Counted from the stretch's first letter, positions 1 through 8,768 are shown. The stretch is 55,589 nucleotides of DNA from a gamma proteobacterium symbiont of Ctena orbiculata (GCA_003094535.1 NATV01000123.1:1-55589); one strand, 5' to 3'. Program-made: numbers and translations. The notes: generated from the sequence alone by a model not told the origin.

Positions 1-525
1 TCCGGACTGGTGATCCCGGCAACCATCAAGGTCTGGGCCGCCGGCATCAAAGGCCCCGACTTTCTCGCTGACCTCGATCTCAGTGTCAACCGCATCAACC
101 AGCTGAAGGTCAATCCCGATCTGACCCTGGAGGACGATGAGCGCATCTATGCGATTGGCGATTGTGCCGCCTGTGTGATGAACGAGCAAGGGGATCTGGT
201 GCCGCCGCGGGCCCAGGCAGCCCATCAACAGGCCTCATTCGTCGCCAAGGCGTTGATGAAACAGCTCAAAGGTCAGGCCTTCGGTGGACGTTATGTCTAC
301 CGGGACTACGGCTCCCTGGTGACCCTGGGGCGTTACAGTACCGTGGGCAGCCTGATGGGGGCGATCACCGGCAGCGTACGGGTCAGCGGCTGGATCGCCC
401 GTTGGGTCTACCTCTCCCTCTACAAGATGCATCAATTGACGCTTTTCGGCTGGTGGCGGACAGGTCTCACCACCCTGGCGCGCATGCTGCGGCGGAGTAT
501 CGATCCGGCAATCAAACTGCACTAA
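1..525 (+). CDS. ndh: Type II NADH dehydrogenase, 3' part (5' end outside window)
   Basis: This is the last 174 codons of a single-subunit, non-proton-pumping NADH:quinone oxidoreductase, which passes electrons from NADH through FAD to membrane quinone. The frame is open from the first base, so the gene starts upstream; the GTG at base 10 is internal. The segment has the second FAD-binding motif (YAIGDCAAC, about residue 51 of the visible part) and the PPRAQAAHQQA stretch that follows it in NDH-2 enzymes. The C-terminal tail (GWIARWVYLSLYKMHQLTLFGWWRTG) is the amphipathic membrane-association region typical of bacterial NDH-2. It is convergent with the next gene. Family assignment is firm; the N-terminal NADH domain cannot be checked here. 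Confidence 0.9.
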   Translation, partial: SGLVIPATIKVWAAGIKGPDFLADLDLSVNRINQLKVNPDLTLEDDERIYAIGDCAACVMNEQGDLVPPRAQAAHQQASFVAKALMKQLKGQAFGGRYVYRDYGSLVTLGRYSTVGSLMGAITGSVRVSGWIARWVYLSLYKMHQLTLFGWWRTGLTTLARMLRRSIDPAIKLH

Positions 526-540
526 CGGAATCCATGCATT

Positions 541-600
541 GGTCTTTATTAGCTTTCATTTGCGGACTTATCAATCATTCGCTGTCTATTTCCGCAGACG
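541..600 (-). repeat. 10-bp-period intergenic repeat, copy A
   Basis: Read on the minus strand this stretch contains GTCCGCAAATGAAAGCTAAT, preceded by further degenerate 10-bp units (CGGAAATAGA, CAGCGAATGA). The same core occurs at 8441, 8769, 35691 and 39235. It lies in the convergent gap after ndh and runs into the last codons of the sulfotransferase gene. The function is unknown. Confidence 0.6.
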
Positions 601-1255
601 GATCGAAACTGTATCCCAACGCCTCGATATCCTTGCGGAAGTAGTCGCCCACCAACACCGCCAAATCGTCAGTGTAGTAGCTGCGGTAGTCTTTCTCTCT
701 GTTGGTCGCCTTGCGCTTGTGGGGTAGTTGCAGATGTCTGACGCCGATACGCTGGATGATCTCGTTGAAATCGTCCCCCAGGGTTTCGTAGTGACCGATG
801 AAGTCGGCCAGGATATTGCCCTGCAGGTCGATCAGGTAGTCGATCTGCGACTGGATTGAGGTGTCGACGTGGTATTGATAGGGCCTCTCCGGGTCGAGCT
901 TCCAGCGGATGAATTGGTCAAAGTTATCGATATGGGTTATCAGATGGGGCCGTTCGCGCCGGATATGGTGATAGGAGCTGACCTGCAGGTCCCATGGGTT
1001 GCGCACGATCGCAAACTTGAAGAGTTGTTCGAAGAAGGGTTCAGGCAGCATCTCCTTGGCGGCGATGATGCGCGAGTGCCGGGGGAACTTGCTGCCCAGG
1101 CGGTGACCGCTGAGATGGCTCAGGCGCGAACAGATATACATGGGGTAGTACCAGGGATCTCGCCAACGCAGGGATTGCAATGCCGCGCGTACGCTGGTGC
1201 CGCCGGTCTTGGCGATATGCACGAATAGAAAATTGTATTTGACTGAAAGCAGCAT
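575..1255 (-). CDS. Sulfotransferase family protein
   Basis: A 226-residue protein of the PAPS-dependent sulfotransferase family, which moves sulfate from 3'-phosphoadenosine-5'-phosphosulfate to a carbohydrate or similar acceptor. The 5'-phosphosulfate loop is clear (HIAKTGGTS, residues 13-21) and the 3'-phosphate motif follows (FAIVRNPWD, residues 81-89). The length is short but normal for this small bacterial clade. It stands alone on the minus strand next to the LPS glycosyltransferases, so a role in sulfating a surface glycan is plausible, but the acceptor cannot be read from sequence. The last eight or so codons overlap a dispersed intergenic repeat, suggesting the stop codon lies in repeat-derived DNA. 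Confidence 0.8.
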   Translation of the reverse strand: MLLSVKYNFLFVHIAKTGGTSVRAALQSLRWRDPWYYPMYICSRLSHLSGHRLGSKFPRHSRIIAAKEMLPEPFFEQLFKFAIVRNPWDLQVSSYHHIRRERPHLITHIDNFDQFIRWKLDPERPYQYHVDTSIQSQIDYLIDLQGNILADFIGHYETLGDDFNEIIQRIGVRHLQLPHKRKATNREKDYRSYYTDDLAVLVGDYFRKDIEALGYSFDPSAEIDSE

Positions 1256-1360
1256 CGATATTGCTCTTAAATGTTAACAGACATTTTGCTGATGTCTGTT
1301 CTGAAACGGTGAGTACTTCTTCTACCCCCCGGCGCCTCCCTGCATTCATATAGTTTTTGG

Positions 1361-2488
1361 TTAGACACTAGCGAGTCCCATGATTTCAAGGTAGTGGTCA
1401 GCGCTTTGCTGCGCATTGTATTCCCGAACAGATTCGCACAGAAGGGTCGGGTCCGGTGGTTGGTCAAGCATCCGCTGCATCGCCTTGGAGAGCGCCTGCC
1501 AATCACCCATCGGCACCAGCGGCGCGATGCGTCCCCCGTCGAGCAGTTCGTTCGGTCCGCTGGGACAGTCGGTGGAGACCACCGCGGTGCCCAGCGCCAT
1601 CGCCTCGGTGAGGGCGTTTGGGGACCCCTCCCAGCGGGAGGAGAGCACGAACAGGTCCGCCCGCTTCATATAAGCGTAGGGATTGGCGGTAAAACCGGGA
1701 AGCGCCAGCACCTCCGAGATCCCCAGTTCGTCACTCATGGCTTGCAGCTTCTCCCGCTGGCGGCCGTCGCCGAGAATAATGAGCCGGCAGGGGCGGCGTG
1801 CGCGCAGATCGGCGAAGGCGCGCAGCAGGGTGGGAAAATCCTTCTGTACCGTGAGGCGTCCGACGCCGAGGATCACGGGATTTTTCGGATCGCCGAGCCA
1901 TGGGTGAGGCGAAGGGGCCTCCGCCGCTTCCAGCAGCTGGGGTGTGACCACCGGATTGCGTACCACGACGACCTTTTCCGGGGTTACGCCGGAGACCGTC
2001 AGTGTGTCCGCTCTAACCCCTTCGGAGACCGCGATGATGCGATCGATGCGGGGGTAGAGCAGGCGGATAGGCAGGCGACGTAAAAACAGCCGCCAGCCTG
2101 GTTTGTGGGCAAAGGCCGCGGTGAGGTTGGTGCCCAGGCGCAGAATCAACCGGGTTCGAGATGCGGCCGCCAGGATTCGCGCGATGACCGCAATGCGGCC
2201 TGCCCTGTCCTTTGCCGCAAGCAGGCAGGGGGGGTTGGTCTGCTTGAGATAGCGGGCAAGGGGCAGCAGGCTGGTGGCGGTATGGCGGCTGCCCAGGTCG
2301 ATGCGGTTGACTGCGGGATGAATCTCATGGAGATGCCTGCTGTGGGTCTTGATCAGCAGCAGGTCGATGTGTAACCCGCGTTCGGCCATGGCGTTCACCA
2401 GGTTCAGCACCATGCGCTCCACCCCGCCTTCACCGGAGAACGAGGCCAGGATCGACAGGTCGGGTTGATCGTCAACCGGTTTGACCAT
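1361..2488 (-). CDS. Glycosyltransferase family 4 protein
   Basis: A 375-residue GT-B fold, retaining glycosyltransferase, probably adding a sugar to the LPS core or a surface glycan. The N-terminal acceptor domain starts LSILASFSGEGGVERM, the glycine-rich loop common in GT4. The donor domain begins near residue 205 (ILGVGRLTVQKDF) and carries the E-x7-E motif (EGSPNALTE, about residue 285) that binds the nucleotide-sugar. There is no signal peptide, so it should act on the cytoplasmic face of the inner membrane. Its start overlaps the end of the upstream O-antigen-ligase-like gene by 17 bases, indicating one transcript. The sugar and linkage specificity are unknown. Confidence 0.88.
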   Translation of the reverse strand: MVKPVDDQPDLSILASFSGEGGVERMVLNLVNAMAERGLHIDLLLIKTHSRHLHEIHPAVNRIDLGSRHTATSLLPLARYLKQTNPPCLLAAKDRAGRIAVIARILAAASRTRLILRLGTNLTAAFAHKPGWRLFLRRLPIRLLYPRIDRIIAVSEGVRADTLTVSGVTPEKVVVVRNPVVTPQLLEAAEAPSPHPWLGDPKNPVILGVGRLTVQKDFPTLLRAFADLRARRPCRLIILGDGRQREKLQAMSDELGISEVLALPGFTANPYAYMKRADLFVLSSRWEGSPNALTEAMALGTAVVSTDCPSGPNELLDGGRIAPLVPMGDWQALSKAMQRMLDQPPDPTLLCESVREYNAQQSADHYLEIMGLASV

Positions 2489-3842
2489 GATCCATCCTCG
2501 GCACGGCGGGTTTGCGGCCGGCCAAGTCGAAGGCGAGGGTGGCTCCGGCGATAATCAACCAGTAGAAGCGCCAGTTCCAGTGAAGATGCCTGAAATCCGT
2601 CAGGCTGTAGATGGCGATCAGCATGAAATTGCTTGCCAGAAATGCGAGAAAATAGATCGAGAGACGTCGCTTGCTGTAGCTCTCTACCAGCTTGGAGATG
2701 ATCGCACCGCTGATCAGGGCGATGAGGAGAATCCCGAGCAGGCCCAACTGAAACACCACTTCCAGGTAGGCGTTGTGGAGGTGGTCCAGGCTGGAGCCGG
2801 GTGGGTCTTGCAGCTTGATACTGTTTTCCGCCTCCACCAGGGCATGGGTTGTTCCGGGGCCCCAGCCGAAAAAGGGTCTCTCCAGCCATTTTCTCAAACC
2901 AAACTGCCATAGATGAAGGCGGTATGACGAAGCGTCCAGGGGCGCCTCGTCAAGGCCCTGGCTGACGATGGTGTTCCAACCCTCACGCTCACTGGCGATG
3001 CGCTGGCTGATGGTGTTCCAATTCAGTGCGAGGATGAGGGCGGCGATCGCACTCAGGCCGATGACGGGATAGCGAAGCCGGACCCTGCGGCTTTGGCGGC
3101 GGCGGGGAGTGGCATAACGCATGGTCAGGAAGAGAGAGGGCAGGGCAAAGAGGATGGCGAGCCAGACACCTCGGGATTGGCTGATAATCAGTCCCTGGGT
3201 AAAGAAGAGTATGGCCAGCAGCGCCAAGCTCAAGCGCACTGCGATGGTAAGCTTGGCTTTCTCCTGCCAGGTATCGAGCCAGTGGAGGGCCAGTGCGGTC
3301 AGTCCCAGGATGGCTGCCGCACAGTCGAAGCCCATTATCACGGGCTTGCCGAAGTGGAGTCCGGAGCGTGCCCCATGCAGGGTCTGTGACAGGGTCTCGC
3401 CATCCAGGGCGCTGATCATGCCGATCGCAAAGCCGCTGAACATCAGGGTGATGCTGATGGGAATCCGCTGTTTGGCCCGGCTCAGCCACCAGGCCGGAAT
3501 AAAAAAGAGAAACAGTTGTATCCAGTCCCTGGCCTGATTGATCTGGGTCTCCTGATCTGCGGCGATCTCCCCAAGAGACCAGTAGGCACGCAGGATGACA
3601 TAGGCGATCATCAACAGACAGATCCAGGTGATCCATTGGCGTAGCAGTTCTCTCCACGCCTGCTTTGACAGCACCAGGCCGATGATCATCAGGCCCAGAC
3701 CGATATTGGCCCCCGCGATGCTCAACAGGGAAAAGAACGAGAACAGATAGAGACCGACCAGGCCGAACCAGCTGCCGATCTTTTCAGCCGTGGTGGTGGG
3801 TCTCTCTATCGGGAGCAGGCTCTCCCGAATACTTTGCAACAT
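2472..3842 (-). CDS. O-antigen ligase / polymerase family membrane protein
   Basis: A 456-residue polytopic inner-membrane protein with about ten to twelve hydrophobic segments. The large periplasmic loop holds the Wzy_C-type signature: a region around RPFFGWGPGTTHAL followed by DHLHNAYLEVVFQLGLLG. The conserved histidine and the N-A-Y-L-E context are typical of WaaL ligases and related Wzy polymerases, which use undecaprenyl-linked glycans. It could therefore be the enzyme that joins O-antigen to lipid A-core, or a polymerase; the two cannot be separated by motif alone. It overlaps the downstream GT4 gene. Its partners here are core glycosyltransferases, which favours WaaL. Confidence 0.82.
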   Translation of the reverse strand: MLQSIRESLLPIERPTTTAEKIGSWFGLVGLYLFSFFSLLSIAGANIGLGLMIIGLVLSKQAWRELLRQWITWICLLMIAYVILRAYWSLGEIAADQETQINQARDWIQLFLFFIPAWWLSRAKQRIPISITLMFSGFAIGMISALDGETLSQTLHGARSGLHFGKPVIMGFDCAAAILGLTALALHWLDTWQEKAKLTIAVRLSLALLAILFFTQGLIISQSRGVWLAILFALPSLFLTMRYATPRRRQSRRVRLRYPVIGLSAIAALILALNWNTISQRIASEREGWNTIVSQGLDEAPLDASSYRLHLWQFGLRKWLERPFFGWGPGTTHALVEAENSIKLQDPPGSSLDHLHNAYLEVVFQLGLLGILLIALISGAIISKLVESYSKRRLSIYFLAFLASNFMLIAIYSLTDFRHLHWNWRFYWLIIAGATLAFDLAGRKPAVPRMDHGQTG

Positions 3843-3922
3843 AAGTCTTTATGATTCCTCGCTTAGGGATTATCAGCGCTTAATGCCAGATAACGGGGCC
3901 GACTCGATCTGTAGTGACCGGC

Positions 3923-5011
3923 CTAGCTCCTCAACCCGATCGCCCGGGCAATTCCGGCCGCCCGCCTGGGCCAGCCATAGGCAACGGCGTCCTGTCTTGC
4001 CTGCTGCGCAAGTTTACCTGCCAGTTGGCGATTCTGCATAAGTGTTTTTACCGCCTCTTCCCAGGCGATGGGATCTTGCGGGTCCGCCAGCATGGCATTG
4101 CGGCCATGCTCCAGTATCTCCCTCAGCGGTGCAATATCGCTGGCGATAATCACTCTCCCAGCGGCCATCGCCTCGAAAAGCTTCATTGGACTGATGCCGT
4201 CGGCATGCTCCAGCTCTGGCTGGTAGGGGAGGACAACCAGTTCGCTCTCGGCATAGAGGGACGCCACCTCGCGATGAGGAACCGGGGGTTGATGGTGCAG
4301 GTCGGGAAGATCCGCCAGTTGGTCATCGCAATCGCCTACCAGGCGCACCTCGCCGCAGCCGCTCGATGCGAGATGGCTGAGGATCCCGAGGCCGCGGTCC
4401 AGGCTGATTCTGCCCAGGTAGACAATCCGGGGTTTGCCAAGTCGCTGCGGATCGAGGGGGGGGATCGGTTCAAAGCGCCGCAAATCGACACCGGATGGGC
4501 TGATATGGATGCGTTGCTCATCGGCGCCCGCCTCGAGCAGCGCTGTCGCTGCATTCTGGCTGATTGGTATGAGGTAGCGGATCAGACCCTGTCGATGAAG
4601 ATCGATGATCCGCTTCAGCACCCCCTTTCTGCGCATGGGCTGCAGGGTATGCACCTCGAAATGGTGGGCGATCCGCTGCGAAGCCAAGCCCAGGCTGAGC
4701 TCCGGCGAGCGAACGTAGACCGCCTTGGCCCTGCGCAGCGTTCCCTTGTAGAAGCGGGGAAACAGGGATGTCGGCCAGCGTCGATGCAACAGCTGGGCAG
4801 CTCTGATGTCGGGTGTAATGCCGATTCCCGTCTCCTCGCATCGCTGTTGCGGCGAGACGGTCTTATGCCAGGGCGGCAGATAGAGTCGGGTCTTCACCCC
4901 GATCTCGGATAGGGCGGCGACGGTATGTAGGGTCTGGATCAGGTTGGCGCGGTTGCGGTGCAACCGACTGCGGCCCAGGTAGATCAGTTCTGGCGTGTCG
5001 ACTTTCTGCAT
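3923..5011 (-). CDS. Glycosyltransferase family 4 protein
   Basis: A GT-B glycosyltransferase, 362 residues from the chosen ATG. The donor half reads IVYLGRISLDRGLGIL, then PYQPELEHADGISPMKLFEAMAAGR, the GT4 nucleotide-sugar binding region, with D-G-I-S-P in place of the usual E-G-F-G. The frame extends upstream to an ATG at 5053. I prefer 5011 because the recognisable fold starts just after it (PELIYLGRSR) and because 5053 would leave under 40 bases for the promoters of two divergent genes. No strong ribosome binding site settles the choice. It is separated from the O-antigen-ligase gene by about 80 bases and is probably cotranscribed with it. Substrate unknown. Confidence 0.83.
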   Translation of the reverse strand: MQKVDTPELIYLGRSRLHRNRANLIQTLHTVAALSEIGVKTRLYLPPWHKTVSPQQRCEETGIGITPDIRAAQLLHRRWPTSLFPRFYKGTLRRAKAVYVRSPELSLGLASQRIAHHFEVHTLQPMRRKGVLKRIIDLHRQGLIRYLIPISQNAATALLEAGADEQRIHISPSGVDLRRFEPIPPLDPQRLGKPRIVYLGRISLDRGLGILSHLASSGCGEVRLVGDCDDQLADLPDLHHQPPVPHREVASLYAESELVVLPYQPELEHADGISPMKLFEAMAAGRVIIASDIAPLREILEHGRNAMLADPQDPIAWEEAVKTLMQNRQLAGKLAQQARQDAVAYGWPRRAAGIARAIGLRS

Positions 5012-5091
5012 GAGTTGAAACGTATAGCTTAGGGCTAACGCTAACATATTCATCTGCCAGCTTGTACTATAGGCGGAATTTACCTGGACTT

Positions 5092-6198
5092 ATGGCAGAG
5101 AGCGCTGAGCCTCCAGCCAAGAAAATTGTGAAATTGCCTGATCTTGAGAATCCGTCGATATTGATCGTTCGCCTGAGTGCGATCGGTGACATCGTCTTTG
5201 CAACACCTTTGGTTGAAGCGATACGCCAGCGCTACCCGGGTGCGCGAATCAGCTGGTTGGTACAAGAAGAGTCTAAAGGCCTCCTGGAGTTCCATCCCGG
5301 TCTGGATAGGGTGATCGTCTGGCCGAGAGAACTGTGGGAGCGGCATTGGGAAGCGCGGCAATGGCTTCGTCTGTGGCGTGTGATACGGCAGTTCAGGGAC
5401 GAATTGAGGGATTTCCGTTTCGATATCGCGTTGGATGTGCAGGGTTTGATGAAAAGCGGTTTCCTGGCCTGGTTGTCCGCTGCCGGGATACGCATCGGCC
5501 TGGGTTCCAGGGAGGGGAGTCAGTGGTTGATGACCCGCGTCATCGACAAGGGAGGTGAGCCCGGGCGCATCGCATCGGAATACCTCTACTTCGCGCAGCA
5601 GCTGGGGTTGGGGACGGAACGTTTCGAGATGCGGATCGGCTTGAGTGACGAGGATCGCACACAGGCTCAGGCGTTGATCGCGGCAAACGGGCTGAAGGAG
5701 GGGTTCATCGTGATCGCTCCCTTCACCACCCGTGCGCAAAAGCACTGGTTCAACCGTTCATGGAATGAGTTGCTGGCTGCAATCGGGGCGGAGTGGCGAC
5801 TGCCCGTGGTGATCCTGGGCGGCCCGGGGGACAGGGACTCTGCAGCGGCCATTGGCGACAACGGGCAGGCACGGTTGGTCAGCCTCGTGGGCGAGACCAG
5901 CCTGCGCCAGGCGGCAGCCGTGATTGAGCAGGCGAAACTGATTATCGGCGTCGACACGGGGTTGACCCATATGGGAATAGCGATGCACCGTCCTACCCTC
6001 TGCCTGTTCGGTTCCACCCGACCCTATCTCGATACCACCCATGAGAATGCGGCGGTGATCTACCATCCACGGGAATGCTCGCCCTGCAAGCGCAAACCCA
6101 CCTGCAACGGCCGTTTCGACTGTATGCGGGAGATCAAGGTAGCAGAGGTGATGAGCCGGGCTTCCCGCTTGGCCGCACTGCAGCGGGAGGCAGGGTGA
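5092..6198 (+). CDS. Glycosyltransferase family 9 (heptosyltransferase-type)
   Basis: A 368-residue member of the ADP-heptose:LPS heptosyltransferase family (WaaC/WaaF/WaaQ type). The N-terminus shows ILIVRLSAIGDIVFATPLVE, the family hallmark with the catalytic aspartate. The C-terminal domain shows GVDTGLTHMGIAM and LFGSTRP, which bind the ADP-heptose. The late HPRECSPCKRKPTCNGR cysteine cluster is common in this family. It probably transfers heptose to Kdo2-lipid A or to heptose I; hldE in this window would help make the donor. The start is the ATG at 5092; a TTG at 5062 is in frame but lacks a Shine-Dalgarno sequence. Its stop overlaps the GTG of the next gene, so it leads a three-gene glycosyltransferase operon. 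Confidence 0.88.
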   Translation: MAESAEPPAKKIVKLPDLENPSILIVRLSAIGDIVFATPLVEAIRQRYPGARISWLVQEESKGLLEFHPGLDRVIVWPRELWERHWEARQWLRLWRVIRQFRDELRDFRFDIALDVQGLMKSGFLAWLSAAGIRIGLGSREGSQWLMTRVIDKGGEPGRIASEYLYFAQQLGLGTERFEMRIGLSDEDRTQAQALIAANGLKEGFIVIAPFTTRAQKHWFNRSWNELLAAIGAEWRLPVVILGGPGDRDSAAAIGDNGQARLVSLVGETSLRQAAAVIEQAKLIIGVDTGLTHMGIAMHRPTLCLFGSTRPYLDTTHENAAVIYHPRECSPCKRKPTCNGRFDCMREIKVAEVMSRASRLAALQREAG

Positions 6199-7295
6199 GG
6201 GTACTCCACGTCGAGGCCGGAAAGCATCTCTATGGTGGTGCAAAACAGGTTCTCTATCTGCTCTCCGGACTTCAGCAGCAGGGCATAGATTCGCTCCTAG
6301 TCTGCCCCCCCGGCAGCGCCGTGGCGGCGGCGGCGCGGGAGATCGGCGTGGCGGTCGAGGAGCTATCCATGGGTGGGGATCTCGATATCGGGTTGATCTT
6401 TCGCTTGCGGCGAACGATCAAACGCTATCGCCCCGACCTCGTGCACGTCCATAGTCGTCGCGGGGCCGATCTCATGGGGGGTGTGGCGGCGCACTTGTGC
6501 GGAGTCAAATCGGTACTCTCCCGGCGTGTCGACAACCCGGAGCAGCGCATGATGGTGAGGTGGAAGTATCCCCTTTTCGATCGGGTGATCGCCATATCCC
6601 AGGGCATTGCCGACGTCCTCAGAGAGGAGGGCGTTGCGGCGGAGAGGCTTGTCTGTGTGCGCAGTGCCGTCGATGTGGAGCGCTATCAGCTGCAGTGCGA
6701 CAAGGCCTGGTTCAGGGAGCAGTTCGGCCTCGCAGAGGATGCCTTGGTGATGGGCGCGGTCGCCCAACTGATTCCCCGCAAGGGGCATCGTTATCTGCTT
6801 GAGGCGATGCCGAGACTGGCCCGGGCTTTTCCCCGCCTTCACCTGCTGATATTCGGCAAGGGGGCCTTGCGGGAAAAGCTGGAACAGCAGATCGAGGCAT
6901 TGCAGCTTCAACCGTTTGTCACCCTGGCCGGTTTCCGCGACGATCTGCCTCAACTACTGCCCTGTCTCGACCTGCTGGTGCATCCGGCGCTGATGGAAGG
7001 CTTGGGTGTCTCCCTGCTGCAGGCGGCGAGCGCCGGCCTGCCCATCGTGGCGGTGGATGCGGGCGGCATGCCGGAGGCGGTCGAGGATGGCGTGAACGGC
7101 CTGCTGGTGCCGGGGGGCAGCGTTGAGGCATTGGCTGATGCCCTCTATCGCTTGCTGGAGGATGAGGCCCTGCGTCGGCGCATGGGCGAGTCCGGCAGGG
7201 AAAAGATGCGGCGCGGCTTCTCCGTGGAACGGATGGTGTTGGGCAACCTGGCGGTCTATCGTGATCTCCTGGACGACGGTGAGGTGACGGATTGA
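6195..7295 (+). CDS. Glycosyltransferase family 4 protein
   Basis: A 366-residue GT4 enzyme. The GTG start at 6195 overlaps the previous stop (GTGA) and has GGGAGG eight bases upstream, so translation is coupled; the open frame further upstream is only a shadow of the GT9 gene. The protein starts VRVLHVEAGKHLYGGAKQV, the normal GT4 acceptor-domain opening. The donor domain has VMGAVAQLIPRKGHRYLLEA and ALMEGLGVSLLQAASAGLP. In that motif the second glutamate of E-x7-E is a glutamine, an unusual change that could alter catalysis or donor choice. It probably acts in LPS core assembly on the cytoplasmic face. Specificity unknown. Confidence 0.86.
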   Translation: MRVLHVEAGKHLYGGAKQVLYLLSGLQQQGIDSLLVCPPGSAVAAAAREIGVAVEELSMGGDLDIGLIFRLRRTIKRYRPDLVHVHSRRGADLMGGVAAHLCGVKSVLSRRVDNPEQRMMVRWKYPLFDRVIAISQGIADVLREEGVAAERLVCVRSAVDVERYQLQCDKAWFREQFGLAEDALVMGAVAQLIPRKGHRYLLEAMPRLARAFPRLHLLIFGKGALREKLEQQIEALQLQPFVTLAGFRDDLPQLLPCLDLLVHPALMEGLGVSLLQAASAGLPIVAVDAGGMPEAVEDGVNGLLVPGGSVEALADALYRLLEDEALRRRMGESGREKMRRGFSVERMVLGNLAVYRDLLDDGEVTD

Positions 7296-7297
7296 CA

Positions 7298-8371
7298 ATG
7301 TCGGCGATACATTCACTGCAGCTGATCGGCAGCAAAAGCTTCGGTGGCGCGGAGCGCTGGTTTCAGCGTTTCTCATTGGCCCTCGCCGGAATGGGACATC
7401 CCACGGAGGTCGGTGTACGCCGTGATCATGAGCTCGATGGCGATCACTGGCAGGGTCTGCCCCGTCATGCCCTCGCCATGCGCACGGTATGGGACCCTCT
7501 GTCGCGTTTCGAGGTGACTCGTTTGGTGAAACGCCTGCAGCCCGATATCGTGCAGAGTTACATGGGGAGGGCAACCCGTCTCACCCATCTTGCCGCCGGG
7601 AATGGCCCGGTGCATGTGGCGAGGCTGGGCGGCTACTACAAGGTGGCTGGCTATCGCCATGCCCATGCCTGGATCGGCAACACCAAGGGCATCTGTGACT
7701 ACCTGATCAGATCGGGACTGCCGAAGCAGCGGGTGTTTCATCTCTATAACTTTGCTGACTTGCCGCCGTCCGGGCCACCGCCGCAAGAGCTGAAGGCGAC
7801 CCTCGGTATCCCGCAGGATGCCTGGGTGTTGATGACCCCGGGCAGATTTGTCCCCTTCAAAGGACACAGGTTTCTCCTCGATGCCCTGGCCCGCCTGCCC
7901 ACGACTGTCGCGGGACGCCCGGTATGGCAACTGATACTGGGTGACGGTCCGCTGAAGCAGACCCTGCATGATCAGGCCAAAGCGGCCGCCATCGACGATC
8001 GAATCGTATGGGCCGGATGGCAGCTCAACCCCGACTCCTATTATCGACTGGCGGATCTGATCGTCTTTCCCTCCACCTACGCCGAACCCTTTGGCAATGT
8101 CATTATCGAGGCCTGGGGATACGCCAAGCCCCTGGTGACGTCGGCCTCCATGGGCGCCACCGAGGTGGTTCGGCACGAAGCGGACGGGTTGGTTTTCGAA
8201 TGTGAGAATTCCGTGGCCCTGTCAGCGGCGATAGAAAGGGCCTTGAGCGACGAGGCGCTGAGACAGGCGATGGCGGAAACCGGCCATCGGCGGGCGGTGC
8301 GCGAGTTTTCCCGGGATGCGATCATGCAGGCCTATCTGGAGCTCTATCACTACCTGCTGCAACACCGCTGA
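7298..8371 (+). CDS. Glycosyltransferase family 4 protein
   Basis: A 357-residue GT4 enzyme starting at the ATG two bases after the previous stop; an in-frame TTG at 7292 overlaps that stop but is the weaker choice. The acceptor domain opens with HSLQLIGSKSFGGAERWFQ. The donor domain has LMTPGRFVPFKGHRFLLDAL and an intact E-x7-E motif (EPFGNVIIE), followed by the usual C-terminal tail REFSRDAIMQAYLELY. It is the third gene of the GT9-GT4-GT4 operon and should add a later core sugar. The region after it holds repeats, so the transcript probably ends in the 8.4-8.9 kb gap. Sugar specificity unknown. Confidence 0.86.
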   Translation: MSAIHSLQLIGSKSFGGAERWFQRFSLALAGMGHPTEVGVRRDHELDGDHWQGLPRHALAMRTVWDPLSRFEVTRLVKRLQPDIVQSYMGRATRLTHLAAGNGPVHVARLGGYYKVAGYRHAHAWIGNTKGICDYLIRSGLPKQRVFHLYNFADLPPSGPPPQELKATLGIPQDAWVLMTPGRFVPFKGHRFLLDALARLPTTVAGRPVWQLILGDGPLKQTLHDQAKAAAIDDRIVWAGWQLNPDSYYRLADLIVFPSTYAEPFGNVIIEAWGYAKPLVTSASMGATEVVRHEADGLVFECENSVALSAAIERALSDEALRQAMAETGHRRAVREFSRDAIMQAYLELYHYLLQHR

Positions 8372-8440
8372 TCGCTGTCATGCCGTAACGGGTCATCCAT
8401 CTTGCTTTTATTTACCGCATATATACGTGAAAGGGTTTTG

Positions 8441-8472
8441 AGTCCGCAAATAAACGCGAATAAACGCAAATG
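8441..8472 (+). repeat. 10-bp-period intergenic repeat, copy B
   Basis: Three consecutive 10-bp units can be read: CGCAAATAAA, CGCGAATAAA, CGCAAATGCT, preceded by AGTC. It is the left arm of an inverted pair with copy C and is nearly identical to copy D at 35691. Confidence 0.7.
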
Positions 8473-8587
8473 CTAGTAATCTGGGGTAGTCATGACCAAA
8501 TATGACAGTTGATGTCGGTTTATGCCAGAGGTGATTGTAGACAACAAACAAGCCGATCTTCCTGGCATCAGATCAAATGGAATGTTC

Positions 8588-8621
8588 GTCATTCCGGCGA
8601 ATGCCGGATTCTAGAATCTGG
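8588..8621 (+). repeat. ATTCCGG-type dispersed repeat, left arm
   Basis: The arm begins CGTCATTCCGGCGAATGCCG. It contains a small internal palindrome (ATTCCGGCGAATGCCGGATT) and is repeated in inverted orientation at 8714-8741. Elements of this form are common dispersed repeats in proteobacteria and resemble the dRS3 repeats of Neisseria. Assigning it to that type is by resemblance only. Confidence 0.6.
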
Positions 8622-8713
8622 ATATATAGGGATAGCAGCCAAGTGACAGCTAAACTCAAGCTTGAAAAGCAGATTCGACAGCTGGGCCAAAATGCGGGCC
8701 GGTAGTTCGATCC

Positions 8714-8741
8714 CCTGGATTCCGGTCTATGCGGAATGACG
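8714..8741 (-). repeat. ATTCCGG-type dispersed repeat, right arm
   Basis: On the minus strand this reads CGTCATTCCGCATAGACCGG and continues AATCCAGG. It matches the left arm imperfectly, so the two arms could form a long stem around about 90 bases of unique sequence. Confidence 0.6.
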
Positions 8742-8768
8742 TGCACCATAAATCTCCAAACAACGCTA

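Noticed and set aside
3914-4912. 332-codon open frame antisense to a GT4 gene
   Set aside because: The composition is that of an antisense frame and the minus-strand glycosyltransferase has clear motifs.
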